Assembly (NCBI GenBank): GCA_003024785.1
Contig: PUQB01000248.1
Coordinates: 62,001-126,000, forward strand
From: Selaginella tamariscina
Taxonomy: Eukaryota > Streptophyta > Lycopodiopsida > Selaginellales > Selaginellaceae
Length of the DNA: 64,000 nucleotides
Reading direction: 5' to 3'
Positions 48,846-61,367 of the stretch are shown here, one piece after another. Below the pieces are notes generated by a model. It did not search any database. It had not been told where the DNA came from and saw nothing but the letters and a program-made list of their open reading frames with translations. Position 1 is the stretch's first letter; each line of letters begins with the position of its first letter. Made by a program: the position numbers and the translations under genes.

Positions 48846-51369
48846 CCTACTATGTATATAATTAAATGTATATTCATATACAGGTTAGGCCTGCACAACG
48901 CTTAACATAATAAATTAACCTATTTAACACTATATTTTGACTATAGTATGATATACATCTAATCAAAACTGTATACCTATTAATATGCATATTAATATAA
49001 TAATTAATGATTGTAATGTATACCTTCATATTGATCTTGGCCCTCTTCTTGCTTTGTCAAGTCTTTAATAGCATTGGAACTAAGTAATGTAAAGCTTGTT
49101 TATAAAATGGAAAGTTTGTTGAACGAGTCCTCATATAATATACTAATGCATTGTGTAGTGTCTGTTGATAGTGTACGTTATTATAACAGAAGCAGTGATT
49201 TGCCATTATATGTTAACTTACTGGAGTTTAATTTTTTCATCACACACTAAAACTCAAGTGCCACCTCACGGTGTCTATTAGTGGAAGTTATGATCACATG
49301 CAATGAATTATACACGTACATTGATATGTAAGTGTTAGCTCCTTGTAGATTAAGAATTAAAAAGTACATGTACATATAACACGTACATTGTCTGTGTGTA
49401 AAGTGGCATCCATCTGAGAATTCCTGAAATCGAAACAAATATTATATATATCAGATTTTATTATTTATAATTAAATCTCACTCACACACGCACGCAACCT
49501 TAAGATGTGGAAGCCAGAGCGTGATAATTTCGAGTGTCGGGAGACGGCAACCGTCTGATAAATAAAGAAATCACACACAGTACCCGCGTGTGCGCACACA
49601 CATTATCACTAAATTATAAACAAGCATATATCGTTAGTGTATGTATACACATGCACGCAGGCACCACACACACACAATCACCTGGCTACAGTCCTGTCGT
49701 TCTTTGCAGATATTCTTCACTTTGAACTCTTGCATCTGATCAAGAAAAGAATAACATGAAGATTTAAAAGGCCATAAATGAGAAATGAACATACAAATGA
49801 ATATAATATATGGAATTCATGAAAAGAATTCCTCGATTCTTTGGGAATATTCTCGTCGGGACTACCTCAAATATTTTAATAATGTGTATTAAACCTTAAC
49901 TTATTGTGTTTGTTTTATATTGTCGTTGTTAATTTCAAAAAACGGAGGAATTTTTGTAGCAAGATATATATTATTATATTATTATAACGTTTTTTCTAAT
50001 GTAATTACAGAATTATCAGTTTATGAAAGTACTTAAAGAAGATTTTAGATTAGTATATTGTGTTAGTGTGCAACGGAAGAATTACAGTTAATTAATTTAA
50101 TTATTTAAATAATTTTATATGCATTTAAAGAATATAAATTAAAAGAGTTAATGCATTCCATTTGTGCACATGATTTATTATATATAATTTCTTTTTAAAT
50201 GCATGTTTTTCCTTAGTTTTTAGTATTTATTAATTAATTAAATTTTAATTAATTACCATTAATGGCTGGATTGTGAAAGCGTTCCAAAATTGAGAGAGGG
50301 AAGATGGGGATTCAGGAGACAAAGGCGGGAAACGAAGTGATTCTACACAACATACTGGTATATTTCTTTGTAATGGTGCAATTTTTTCTAAAGTCTGACA
50401 TAATAAAATATGCTTTCTACTATTAACGACAACAAGTAACTCATTCTATTCAAGCACATTGAATTTGTTTTGTTCACTATTTCTGCTTGTTTAGTGGTTG
50501 GTTCTATATACCTTTTGGTACACATTGTTGTATACACATGTAACAGGATCCATACGTCATCCTTCACTACGGAGAGCAAACGTTGAGAACCAAGACTGAT
50601 ATGGTTATATGCTCATTATTAAATATCATTTCATATGTCTATACACAACAGACTTATAGGGGATCGAGTTGCGTGATGTGTATGTATGTGTGGTTGCGTG
50701 TAAGTGATAGTTCACAAATGTAAATCTGGAGTTATACATACATACAGAAACATGTAAGACACATACATATACAACCCGATTCCAAATATGTATATGCTTA
50801 TTACATCTGCATATTAATATATAATTATAATATTATAATATCTTATTACATCTTCATATTACATGAGCTCAAGATGAAATCTCAAGAACTCAACGTGTAC
50901 ATTATAATATTATAGATCTTATTACATTATATAATATAATGTATGTATGTATATTACATTGTATAATATAATGTAATATGTAGATGTAATAAGATGTATT
51001 AGATATGTATGTGCCACGTGCAGTAGGTACTTTTATACTCATAATCCTTCATCAGTAAACGTGTCACATTTAAAGATGTGTGCTGTTATACGTACAAATG
51101 AGTATGTAAGTATTTCTACAGAACCATTCCCAGATAGAGTTGCATTTGTAGATGCCACGCTGGTACTTCGTGGAGCCAGTTTGTATCCACATATGAATGA
51201 GTGACGTGCGGGAAGCTTCAGCTGCTACGTAAGTTACAAGTGTTTGATGAGCCGGTGTATTCATTTGTACGCACACACACCACACACGTCTATATGTATA
51301 TACATACAAACATACACGTGGATTCTGAAGTAATTTATAAAAGCTTGTTATTGAAAGCAGAAATGTAAC
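48846..51369 (-). other. Inverted 3' flank of ROCO copy D, gene-poor
   Basis: Apart from the small exon at 49682-49735, no gene. From about 49740 to 51369 the DNA is the reverse complement of 8520-10310, with AT palindromes around 50930-51000 and GT/CA microsatellites. Confidence 0.6.
49682..49735 (-). CDS. Candidate 54-nt internal exon, copy D
   Basis: MQEFKVKNICKERQDCSQ with AG acceptor and GT donor, the counterpart of 10310-10363. Same length and phase, and very few differences. Gene identity unknown. Confidence 0.4.
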
Positions 51370-54300
51370 ATAACAGTCATTGATGTTGTTGGCATAGCCA
51401 AACATGCTGCCCATTCTGTATTCTCCTACGTAACCCCAAGTCATGCTCCAGATCCCTTCCCCTTCAAAAAACATATCAAGAGATTCTTTCAGCTCGTCTC
51501 TCGTGGGAACTCTAGCCTTGAGGTGTTTATCAACGTTGCCAAACACTGCCTCCATTACTGCTTGAATTGCTCCATCCTGGAGACCCTTGGGAAATGCAAA
51601 TGCCGGAGATGGAATGGACTACACCAAAACCCGCAATAGCGACCACCTTGAGTGCAAAGAACATAATTCTGAGTGCTGGAACTAACACCTGGAGCTGCTT
51701 TCTTGAACCACTCCGGACGTACAGTGATTTGATACCTCGTTGGTTCTCCACTGGATGACAATGCTGGTGGTGTTCACATAAGAAATGAAGTCTCAGTAGA
51801 GCCGAATGCAGATTGAGACAGCTTCTGGAGGAAGTTGTTCTCGTCTTATGTATGGGTACTTGGGTGCCTCAAAGTCCATATGGAGCATGAGCTTAGAGAG
51901 AATCTCACCTCCTTGCATGTGTACAGCATCCATTTGTTTCTTGACAACCAACTCCAGTCTGTGAATCTCGCTTGTTATCCTGGCTTCTGAAGTTCTTATC
52001 TGCCTCACTATGTTGGACTCCATCCGCTTGAGTACACCAATGGTTAACTCACTGGTACCATCCGTGGTACTATGCTCACTGTCAATAGTTGTTGCATCTA
52101 AACACTCTTGTACCTCGGACCGATGACATTCAGGTTGCTCTGCTGTGCTGCAAAGTATTTATCCCGTTCACTCGGCAACAAGAGCTCATAGATTGGATTA
52201 CTCTGCAAACTTGGCCAAGTATGTTCATACAGCAAAGTGCGACCATCCATGTTGAGCTCTTCAACAAGTGAATTAGTGGACACACATCCTCAAAGCTTGA
52301 ACTTAAGTTGCTCTCGATTTGTTGCGGCCTGATGACTTTCTCTTCGAGTTCCAGTGCAGGACATCCCCAGTTCGGAGCTCCACAAACTTCAGCAATGCAC
52401 AGGTTCACGCGCTGGAAAAGGTCCTCGGCTTGCTCCAGTAGGTACGTCTCACAGTCGAATGGTATTCGAACAAGTACATCGACCCAATGCATATCATACC
52501 ATTCTCCTCTGCTGCCTCCAATCTTGACAATCACATGATTCTGTTCTCCACCAGGTAGAGCCAGCCTTGTCCAACCCTATGTTGAGAAAACATACCTGCA
52601 AGTGTCACTTGAAGCATGTTGAAGATCCCAGATGGCAGAATTGTTGTCTCAGAGTGTTTGCAATCGAATCTCCTTCCCCAGAAACAGTAACTGCTGAACT
52701 CGGGCCTCCCACGTTCTTGCCCATTGCTGGAGAGTTTCTTCAACAAAGGCAAGATCGTAACATGAGTTTCCTCCTGGTTTGGTAGCACCACACCTAGCTT
52801 CTGAAGTGAAGACAGTATGTAAGGAATGTGATTGCTTCACACCTGGTTGCGAGTTTTACGAACACTCGTGATGGCTGCACTGCCAGGTCGTGGTCATTCA
52901 AGTTCCTTCCTAACCGAGGCAGAAAAACACCAATAACATCTGCAAGAACCACTGAACATCCAGGACAACAAACTGTTGTGTCTCGTCTGGTGTGTCATCT
53001 TCAAAGTAGACCAGTTCTCCACTATCGTGAAGATGCATGAGACATGCCTTAAACCGGATTTCCTCGAAGTTTCTCATGTTGTGTGTCCTGAACTTCTCAA
53101 GTGACACCACCTTGGGTTGCTGTGTAGCATTCAACTGATTCATGATGTGATTGCAAACTAATGGAACTTTTGGTCTCTTCTCCAACACTCCTCCAAGGCT
53201 CTTTCCAATGCTCCTTTGAGTTGTCTGACTTGGTGACACTTGTAGCCACAATTCCATATACACTAATGCTTTCTGTATCCCAAAGTCAATGCACTGCGAG
53301 TACTTTGGATTACCTCTACATGATCATGCGACTCTTTCATCGTCGTTGTACTTGTGGTCTCTCGCTAGTGGGAAAGTAATTGAGAAGTATCAATACTCTT
53401 GGCCTCTGGTGGACAAGGAACGATGTGCAACAATGAATCTCAGCCAGTATTTGAGTTGTTTTTCTAGCTCTGCTGGATCGTCTGCAGCTGTAGGAGCCTT
53501 ACAAACGAGGAGAAACAATCTTTATCACTGCCTCTTACAAAGTAGTGATGAAATGCATGGTACTCAGATTGGCCAGCTAAGTCACACACGATCAACTTTG
53601 TATCTGTAAAGCATAAAGCTTGAAGCTTTATTCCATAAGTCGACTTTGATGACTGGAAAATGCTGGGGACCCAACCCTTCTGGCAAGGTTCTTCCGAATG
53701 GTTGTCTTCCCAACTCCAGTGTCTCCACATATGAAAAGCTTAGCATTTGAAGGTGGTTAGGCCTCCTTCCAAAAGACCTCCTTCTCGATAGAGTTTGTTC
53801 CGCTTCAAGATTTGCAAACAGCTTTGGTGTAACACTTGAGACTTCCACTTATGAAGGTCCAATGTCACCAATGGACAATCGATATTCCTGTTCAAGAAAG
53901 CCACAAGCTTCCGTTGTTCTCCAAGCGGCACCAAATGTGTTCCACGACAGTAAGATGTCTCAGCCTTGAAGTCGATATAGCTCGCTCAAAACGTTGCGAG
54001 CTCTCGAACAAGAACTGGCCGGAGTGATGTGCAATCTGAGATGCGTCAACTTGGAACTGAGCACGACTCCATATCGAGACGATGAGAGGTACCAAGGAGA
54101 GTGATGTGAGCTTTAGATCATCCTCGTGCAATGTTGTCTCCAACCTTTAAAAAATCATCATCCATATCGAAGATAAATGTTGCAGTTTGCTACATTTCAG
54201 GGCGTCTAGAAACTGCCTGTACCCTTCAGTTTCCTTGTCCGTGTTCAAATTTAAGCTTCGCAATGTACAGTCAGGATGCCTGAGAACATTTGCCAGATCA

Positions 54301-54883
54301 AGGTAACTGTTCGCCACCCTTTGAATTTCCAGGTCGTATATGTTACACTCTGGAGAGGTGAGATGGTTAAACAAAACCTCTTTCCGACCCTATCTCTCCT
54401 ATAGAGAGCCTCCTTAGAGAAGTCATGGACACAATTGCATCGAGGAGCTCGTCATTCTCCGACCACGTAGAGTTCAAGCTCCTCAATAACACACTTTGAA
54501 TCCTTAGCGCAGTGATAAAAGCCTGAGCAGCGTCTTTACTTACCCTGATGCTAGACATCTGAGCTTGTCTAGCTCATGGAGCCAATTGAAATCCTGGCAT
54601 ACCCATACCCAATCCAGAGTGTCTCGAGATGTTTCATCCTATGTGCATATGCATACATAAAATCACCATACCAGTTGTGCTGAGTGGTAGTAGAAGGCAA
54701 GGTGCTTGACTATGAGGAGTGCTGTCGAGATCCGTGAGATTGGGTTTTCTTCAAACATGAGCACTACTGTTTCGTGCTTGGACAGTGCATCCTCGACATC
54801 CTCAGCTGAATACACTACATTGCTCAATGAAAAGTGCTTCCTTGTGACAGATCGTAGAGCTCCTGGTCGGACAATGGCTCCAT
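51370..54883 (-). pseudogene. LRR-Roc-COR gene, copy D (full length)
   Basis: Starts at the ATG at 54883-54881 and covers the same extent as copy A: LRRs (about 54700-53850), P-loop/Roc (about 53730-53250; DLAGQ near 53575), COR (about 53100-52330) and the C-terminal block (about 52020-51400). Its frame is broken more often than in copy A, with more than ten shifts by eye, mostly single bases. The last codons read into NNINDCYV, as in copy E. It faces copy E head to head. Confidence 0.8.
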
Positions 54884-55105
54884 TAGAACATGTCAAACTC
54901 TGCTCTAGAGGTTTGATAAGGAAGAAAGAAAGAATAAAAGAAGTCAACAATAGCTATAATATTAATAAAAAAAATTTATTTAACTTTCACTCCCGATAAA
55001 TATATAATAATAATGTTTTTATTTAAGATTTATATAAAAAAGTATTCTAAATAGAATATCATAATTCTGGAAGACAAAGTAAGTAAAATACAAATGCATT
55101 TAGCA
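54884..55105. other. Junction between ROCO copies D and E
   Basis: About 190 bp of the usual ROCO upstream flank of copy D, then an abrupt switch at about 55105 into the middle of the Roc domain of copy E. This marks a rearrangement breakpoint, not a promoter for E. Confidence 0.6.
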
Positions 55106-56985
55106 ACTCAAAGGAGCATTGGAAAGAGCCTTGGAAGGAGTGTTGGAGAAGAGACCAAAAGTTCCATCAGTTTGCAATCACATCATGAATCAGTTGAATG
55201 CTACACAGCAACCCAAGGTGGTGTCACTTAAGGAGTTTAGGACACGTACAACATGACAAAGTTGGAGGACAATCGGTTTAAGGCATGTCTCATGCATCTT
55301 CACGATAGTGGAGAACTGGTCTACTTTGAAGATGACACACCAGACGAGACAACAGTTTGTTGTCCTGGATGTTCAGTGGTTCTTGCGAGATGTTATTGGT
55401 GTTTTCTACCTCGGTTAGGAAGGAACTTCGAATGACCACGACCTCCGGCAGTGCATTCCATCACGAGTGTTCGTGCAAACTCGCAACCAGGTGTGAGCAG
55501 CAGCTCACATTCCTTACATACTGTCTTCACTTCAGAAGCTAGGTGTGGTGCTACAAACCAGGAGAAACTGAAGTTACGATCTTGCCTTTGTTGAAGAAAC
55601 TCTCCAGCAATGGAAGCAAGAACGTGGGAGGCCCGAGTTCAGCAGTTACTGTTTCTGGGGAAGGAGATTCGATTGCAAACACTCTGAGACAACAATTCTG
55701 CCATCTGGGATCTTCAACATGCTTCAAGTGACACTTGCAGGTATGTTTTCTCAACATAGGGTTGGACAAGGCTGGCTGTACCTGGTGGAGAACAGAATCC
55801 ATGTGATTGTCAAGATTGGAGGCAGCAGAGGAGAATGGTATGATATGCATTGGGTCGATGTACTTGTTCGAATACCATTCGACTGTGAGACGTACCTACT
55901 GGAGCAAGCCGAGACCTTTTCCAGCGCGTGAACCTGTGCATTGCTGAAGTTTGTGGAGCTCCGAACTGGGGATGTCCGCACTGGAACTCGAAGAGAAAGT
56001 CATCAGGCCGCAACAAATCGAGAGCAACTTAAGTTCAAGCTTTGAGGATGTGTGTCCACTAGCTCACTTGTTGAAGAGCTCAACACGGATGGTCGCACTT
56101 TGCTGTATGAACATACTTGGCCAAGTTTGCAGAGTAATCCAATCTATGAGCTCTTGTTGCCGAGTGAACGGGATAAATACTTTGCAGCACAGCAGAGCAA
56201 CCTGAATGTCATCGGTCCGAGGTACAAGAGTGTTTAGATGCAACAACTATTGAGAGTGACCATAGTACCACGGATGGTACCAGTGAGTTAACCATTGGTG
56301 TACTCAAGCGGATGGAGTCCAACATAGTGAGGGAGATAAGAACTTCAGAAGCCAGGATAACAAGCGAGATTCACAGACTGGAGTTGATTGTCAAGAAACA
56401 AATGGATGCTGTACACATGCAAGGAGGTGAGATTCTCTCTAAGCTCATGCTCCATATGGACTTTGAGGCACCCAAGTACCCATACATAACAGACGAGAAC
56501 AACTTCCTCCAGAAGCTGTCTCAATCTGCATTCGGCTCTACTGTGAGACTTCATTTCTTATGTGAAACCACCAGCATTGTCATCCAGTGGAGAACCAACG
56601 AGGTATCGAAATCACTGTACGTCCGGAGTGGTTCAAGAAAGCAGCTCCAGTGTTAGTTCCAGCACTCAGAATTATGTTCTTTGCACTCAAGGTGGTCGCT
56701 ATTGCGGGTTTTGGTGTAGTCATTCCATCTCCGGCATCTGCATTTCCCAAGGGTCTCAGGAGGAGCAATTCAAGCAGTAATGGAGGCAGTGTTTGGCAAC
56801 GTTGATAAACACCTCAAGTCTGGATTTCCCACGAGAGACGAGCTGAAAGAGTTTCATGAATCTCTTGATATGTTTTTGAAGGGAAGGGATCTGGAGCGTG
56901 ACTTGGGGTTACGTAGAGAATACAGAATGGGCGACATGTTTGGCTGTGCCAACAACATCAATGACTGTTATGTATATTTCTGCCT
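55106..56985 (+). pseudogene. LRR-Roc-COR gene, copy E (C-terminal half)
   Basis: Begins inside Roc (LKGALERALGG region of copy A, near 6645) and runs through COR, the helical segment (ESNIVREIRTSEARITSEIH) and the C-terminal block to RREYRMGDMFGCANNINDCY. It lacks the ATG, LRRs, P-loop and switch II, so it cannot act as a GTPase. Several single-base shifts are seen. With copy D it forms a ~1.9 kb inverted repeat. Confidence 0.8.
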
Positions 56986-58144
56986 TTCAATAACAAGCTT
57001 CTATATTAATATGTATTTACTTGAATCCACGTGTATGTTTGTATGTATATACATATACGTCACTCATTCATATGAAATGCTGCATAGATACAAACTGGCT
57101 CCAGGAATCTTCTTTTCTCCTGGATTTCATCTTGAGCTCTGTAAGGCAGATGTAATAAGATGTATAATATTATAATATTTAATGATATATTATTACATAT
57201 ACTAATATCTGTATCTATGTATACTTTCACTAAACTCGAGATTTACACTTTGTGATCTATTACTTTACACGCAACCACACATACAGACTTATACGGGATC
57301 GAGTTGCGTGTGTGTATAGACACATGCTGTATATGAAATGATATTTTAATAATGAGCATATAACCATATCACTCTTAGTTTGATCTCCATAGTGAAGGAT
57401 GACGTATGGATTCTGTTTCGACATCCATTCTATAGTGTCTGTTTGCTAATTTAACAAAAGGTATATAGATATATATGCATAAATCTACATACCACCAACC
57501 ACTAAACAACAAAAACAAAAGCAGAAGAAATGAACAAAAAAGATTCAATCTGTTTGAATAGAATGAGTTTTATATTAATGTTGACTTGACTTGTTGTCAT
57601 TAATCGTAAGGTATTAGAAAGCATATTTATTATATATTTCTTTGTAATGGTGCAATTTTTTTCTAAAGTTTGACATTGCGGTGTGTAAATCACTTCGTTT
57701 CCCATCTTCCCTCTCTTAGTCTCCTTTTCTGGAACGCTTTCACAATTCAGCCCTCCTTTTCATATTAGTGGTAATTAATTTTAAAAATGTTAAAAACTAA
57801 GGAAAAACATCTATAAACATACAAATGAAATGTGTCCAGCCCCCCTTTTGTATTAGTGGTAATTAATTAGAATTTAATTAATTAAAAAATACTAAAAAAC
57901 TAATGAAAAACATGTATTAAAAAAAAATTATATATGACAAATCGTGTTCAGCTCCCCTTTCTCTATGAGTGGTAATTAATTAAAAAATACTAAAAACCAA
58001 GAAAGAACATGTATTTAAAAAAAAAATGTCTATAACAAATCATGTATATAAATGAAATATATTAACCTTAAAGATCTTTTTAATTTATATTCTTTAAATG
58101 TATATAAAATTAATTAAATAATCAAGTTTAATTAACTTCATTAA
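56986..58144. other. Gene-free 3' flank of ROCO copy E
   Basis: AT-rich flank resembling 8520-9950. It holds about three loose tandem copies of a TAGTGGTAATTAATTAAAA-like unit at about 57765-58030, each ending near AAAAACATG. No gene. Confidence 0.6.
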
Positions 58145-58214
58145 GGGTGGGCTTCCTGCTTAGATGCTTTCAGCAGTTATCCGTTCCGCACTTGGCTACC
58201 CAGCGTGTACCGTA
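58145..58214 (-). pseudogene. Organellar large-subunit rRNA fragment (~70 nt)
   Basis: The reverse strand reads ACGCTGGGTAGCCAAGTGCG, then GGATAACTGCTGAAAGCATC and AAGCCCACC, a conserved stretch near the 3' part of plastid 23S / plant mitochondrial 26S rRNA. The sister flanks (near 9903 and 50265) lack it, so it is an insertion into copy E's flank. It is far too short to be a functional rRNA. Plastid versus mitochondrial source cannot be settled by eye. Confidence 0.8.
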
Positions 58215-59966
58215 GGCTGGATTGTGAAAACTAGCCCTTTTTCTTATTGACACTATATATTAATTTAAAATCTTCTTAAGTACTTTCATAAACTGATGTA
58301 AATGCTAATAATTCTGTAATTACATTTTAAAAAAACATTATAATAATAATATATATAATATTGTTACAAAAATTCCTCCGTATTTCTAAACTAACAGCGA
58401 CAATATAAAACGAAGACAAGAAGTTAGGTTTAATACACATTATTAAAACTTTAATATTCATTATCTAATGAGGTATTCCCAACGAGAATATTCCCAAAGA
58501 GTCAAGGAATTCTTTTCAGAATTCCATATATTCATTTGTACATATGTATGTACATGTGCGGCGTATGTGTGTGTGTGTCAATATATATATATATATATAC
58601 ACAGTATATAGATCTGTGATAATTTTATATGTTTAATGTTTTTTTTCAAATTATCTATGGATCATGTACTTTGTTTAATAACGGTTTAAATTCCTTACGA
58701 ATGGATCAACGGCTTATAATTAATGAGATTTGAGACGCTTAGATTAAGCAAAAATAGTATCATTAATCTTTCTTTGTGTGGTGTGTGTACTTAAGTACCT
58801 GAGACATAAATTAGACAAAGTATTGAAGAGATAATGCTCGTAACATGGAGTCTATATATTTCATGTAACTGCACTATTCCATGAGCCCTCCCTCTCTCTC
58901 TCAAACCACACACCACACACACACACACACACACACGGTCTAATCTTCACCAACCTTTAGAGATGGACACTTTCAACATATTTGAACTTGTACTATGCCA
59001 TGAAAGGCACCTCCATGTGTGTGTGTGTGTTATATGTATCTGTATGTAAATAAACTCATGTTAAGTGAGGTCTATATACGACTGCATCGATAACATTCTA
59101 GCTTTAAGCAAATACAATTCAACCACGAAACGGCAAGAATTTTGCATAACCTTGCTTCTCATGCACGCGTGGCAAGATTGTGTATGTGTGCGCGTGCGTG
59201 TGTGCAGCTGGGAATAATGTGCTACGTAATATATGTAGTAATTGAACAGATTTCCCCAAAGAAACCGTGTTATTAGACCCTGCGCTTATTGTCTTATTGT
59301 CTTTCTAAGAGCACTCTTTATCGAAGCTGCACACAATGGTGTCTAGTTTCGTCTATTAGCAAAAACCTCACATGTTCACCCTTTTTCTTGTCCTTTACCC
59401 TTCTGCCTTCCCGTTCGGCACTCAATTGGCCTTCTAATTGTACTTTATATTATACGTACCTCAAAATTTGATACACATGAATATTCCTTGGGGATGCTAT
59501 ATACGATGCATCTTAATATATGATCTCTCGTTCGAACATAGTATAATATAGTTATTTATAGCATTTACTAACATTTTTTTTATTTTGTTCCAATTTATTA
59601 TAGATTAAATATATATTATTTTATTTCATTACAAATTTTATAAATAAAAATTATATTTATAATTAATATCATTCTATTTCATTTCAAATTTCAAAACAAG
59701 AATAATTCATTTATTTTTAATTATTTAAATCTGCTTAAATAAATATGTATATTAAACATTGTTAGAAATATTATATGAAATTTTAAAAATCAATTTGTTT
59801 CATTTAATTTATGTCAATGGTTCTTAAATGTTCTTTTGTTTTTAAAGGTTAAATGTTAAATTTTAATTATAAAAATAAATTTGTTATAGTTTGACTTACT
59901 ACATAATATCTTCATCAAACTACTTTAAAACTTAATTTGTTTTAATAATAATAAATCACTTGAAAA

Positions 59967-60015
59967 GTGTGTGTGTGTGTCTCTATATAGATATAGACAC
60001 ACACACACACACACA
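59967..60015. repeat. GT/AC microsatellite palindrome
   Basis: A GT run, CTCTATATAGATATAG and an AC run form a near-perfect palindrome that could extrude as a cruciform. Confidence 0.6.
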
Positions 60016-61286
60016 AGCTCTAAATATGTATATTCTCTATAAAGTAAAAGCTAACTATTATAAGTGATTAAGTTTTACACATATTAATATTTTCAATATA
60101 AATTAAGGAAAATTGTTCTAAAAAAAAGAAAGAAATGCACACTTAAATTATCTTAAATATTGATTAAAATCTTAAATGTTATAATAAGTTAAAATTATTA
60201 AAAGTTCTATATAAATTTGTATCAAAGTGTTCTTATTTATTTTGGTTTCTTATATATTTATAATATTGCATAAATACCTTCGTCAAACTACTTTAAAACT
60301 TAATAATTGCATTGTGGCTTGAATTTGACTTATTATAATTTAATTTTTAAGTTTTAAAGTAATTTAATAAACTTATTTAAGTAAATATAATAAATATATA
60401 AAAACCAATACGAATAATTTAATACAATTATTGTATAGAACAATTTCAATTAATTGTATACTTTATTAAGTATTTTTGTCTGCTATTGATAATTTTAACT
60501 ATAAATACATATTCTCATATTTACACATACAATATAGTTTTTTATTAGATAAATAATGATAATAGTATTAGTATTTATTGCATAAATTTATATAAAATTT
60601 AAAGATTTTTTTTATTTTCTTTTGCTTTTTAATAATTAAAACACATAGAAAGCAACTCATTGGCTTTTATCAACGTTTTAAAAAATAGCACTTTTTGACT
60701 TTAAAGTTATTTTGAATAAAAGTTAATAATTAAAATTTTAAAATGATGATATATTATATTATTATTTATATAAAAAAATTTAACCAAGTAAAGTGAATGA
60801 CAATAGTAGTATCTTAGTTAATTTTCATACTTATTATGTGTATATTAGATATAGATATATAATAAGTATATATTTTACTCACATATATATATAATATATC
60901 TCTTAATATACATAATTACGATCATACATCTGTATATATAGCTTGTTTATTTTTTGTGTTTTAAGTATATTCTTTTAATTATTGTTGTATTAATAATATA
61001 AAATTCTAAGATAAGTAAGAACAATTTAGAACAATTATTATATAAAACATGCATTTGTATTAACATTTCATTGTATATATAAATTATATGTTTAATTGAC
61101 ATGTGACCAATTATTTTTGAGATATACCTTTTAATAATTCATTTTTTAGAATGCAATTTATTATATAATATATTATTTATTTATTAGTTGTTTTCATATT
61201 TATATTGAAGCACATTGATATGTTTAATTTTATGGATGCACTTAACAATCTGTGTATGTGATATATATACATGTGTGTATATATAT

Positions 61287-61367
61287 TTAACAAACTACGG
61301 TTAAAGTGTGTATGCAATATATACATATATATATATTGCATACACTTTACTGGTGGTTTGTTAAATC
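61287..61367. repeat. Foldback repeat (~36-bp arms)
   Basis: TTTAACAAACTACGGTTAAA, then GTGTGTATGCAATAT, is mirrored by ATATTGCATACACTTTACTG, then GTGGTTTGTTAAAT. Unit A has only one arm (near 11560-11590), so the second arm arose by inverted duplication in this copy. Confidence 0.6.

Noticed and set aside
58145-58214. Functional rRNA gene
   Set aside because: Only about 70 nt of a ~2.8 kb molecule, with no neighbouring rRNA sequence.
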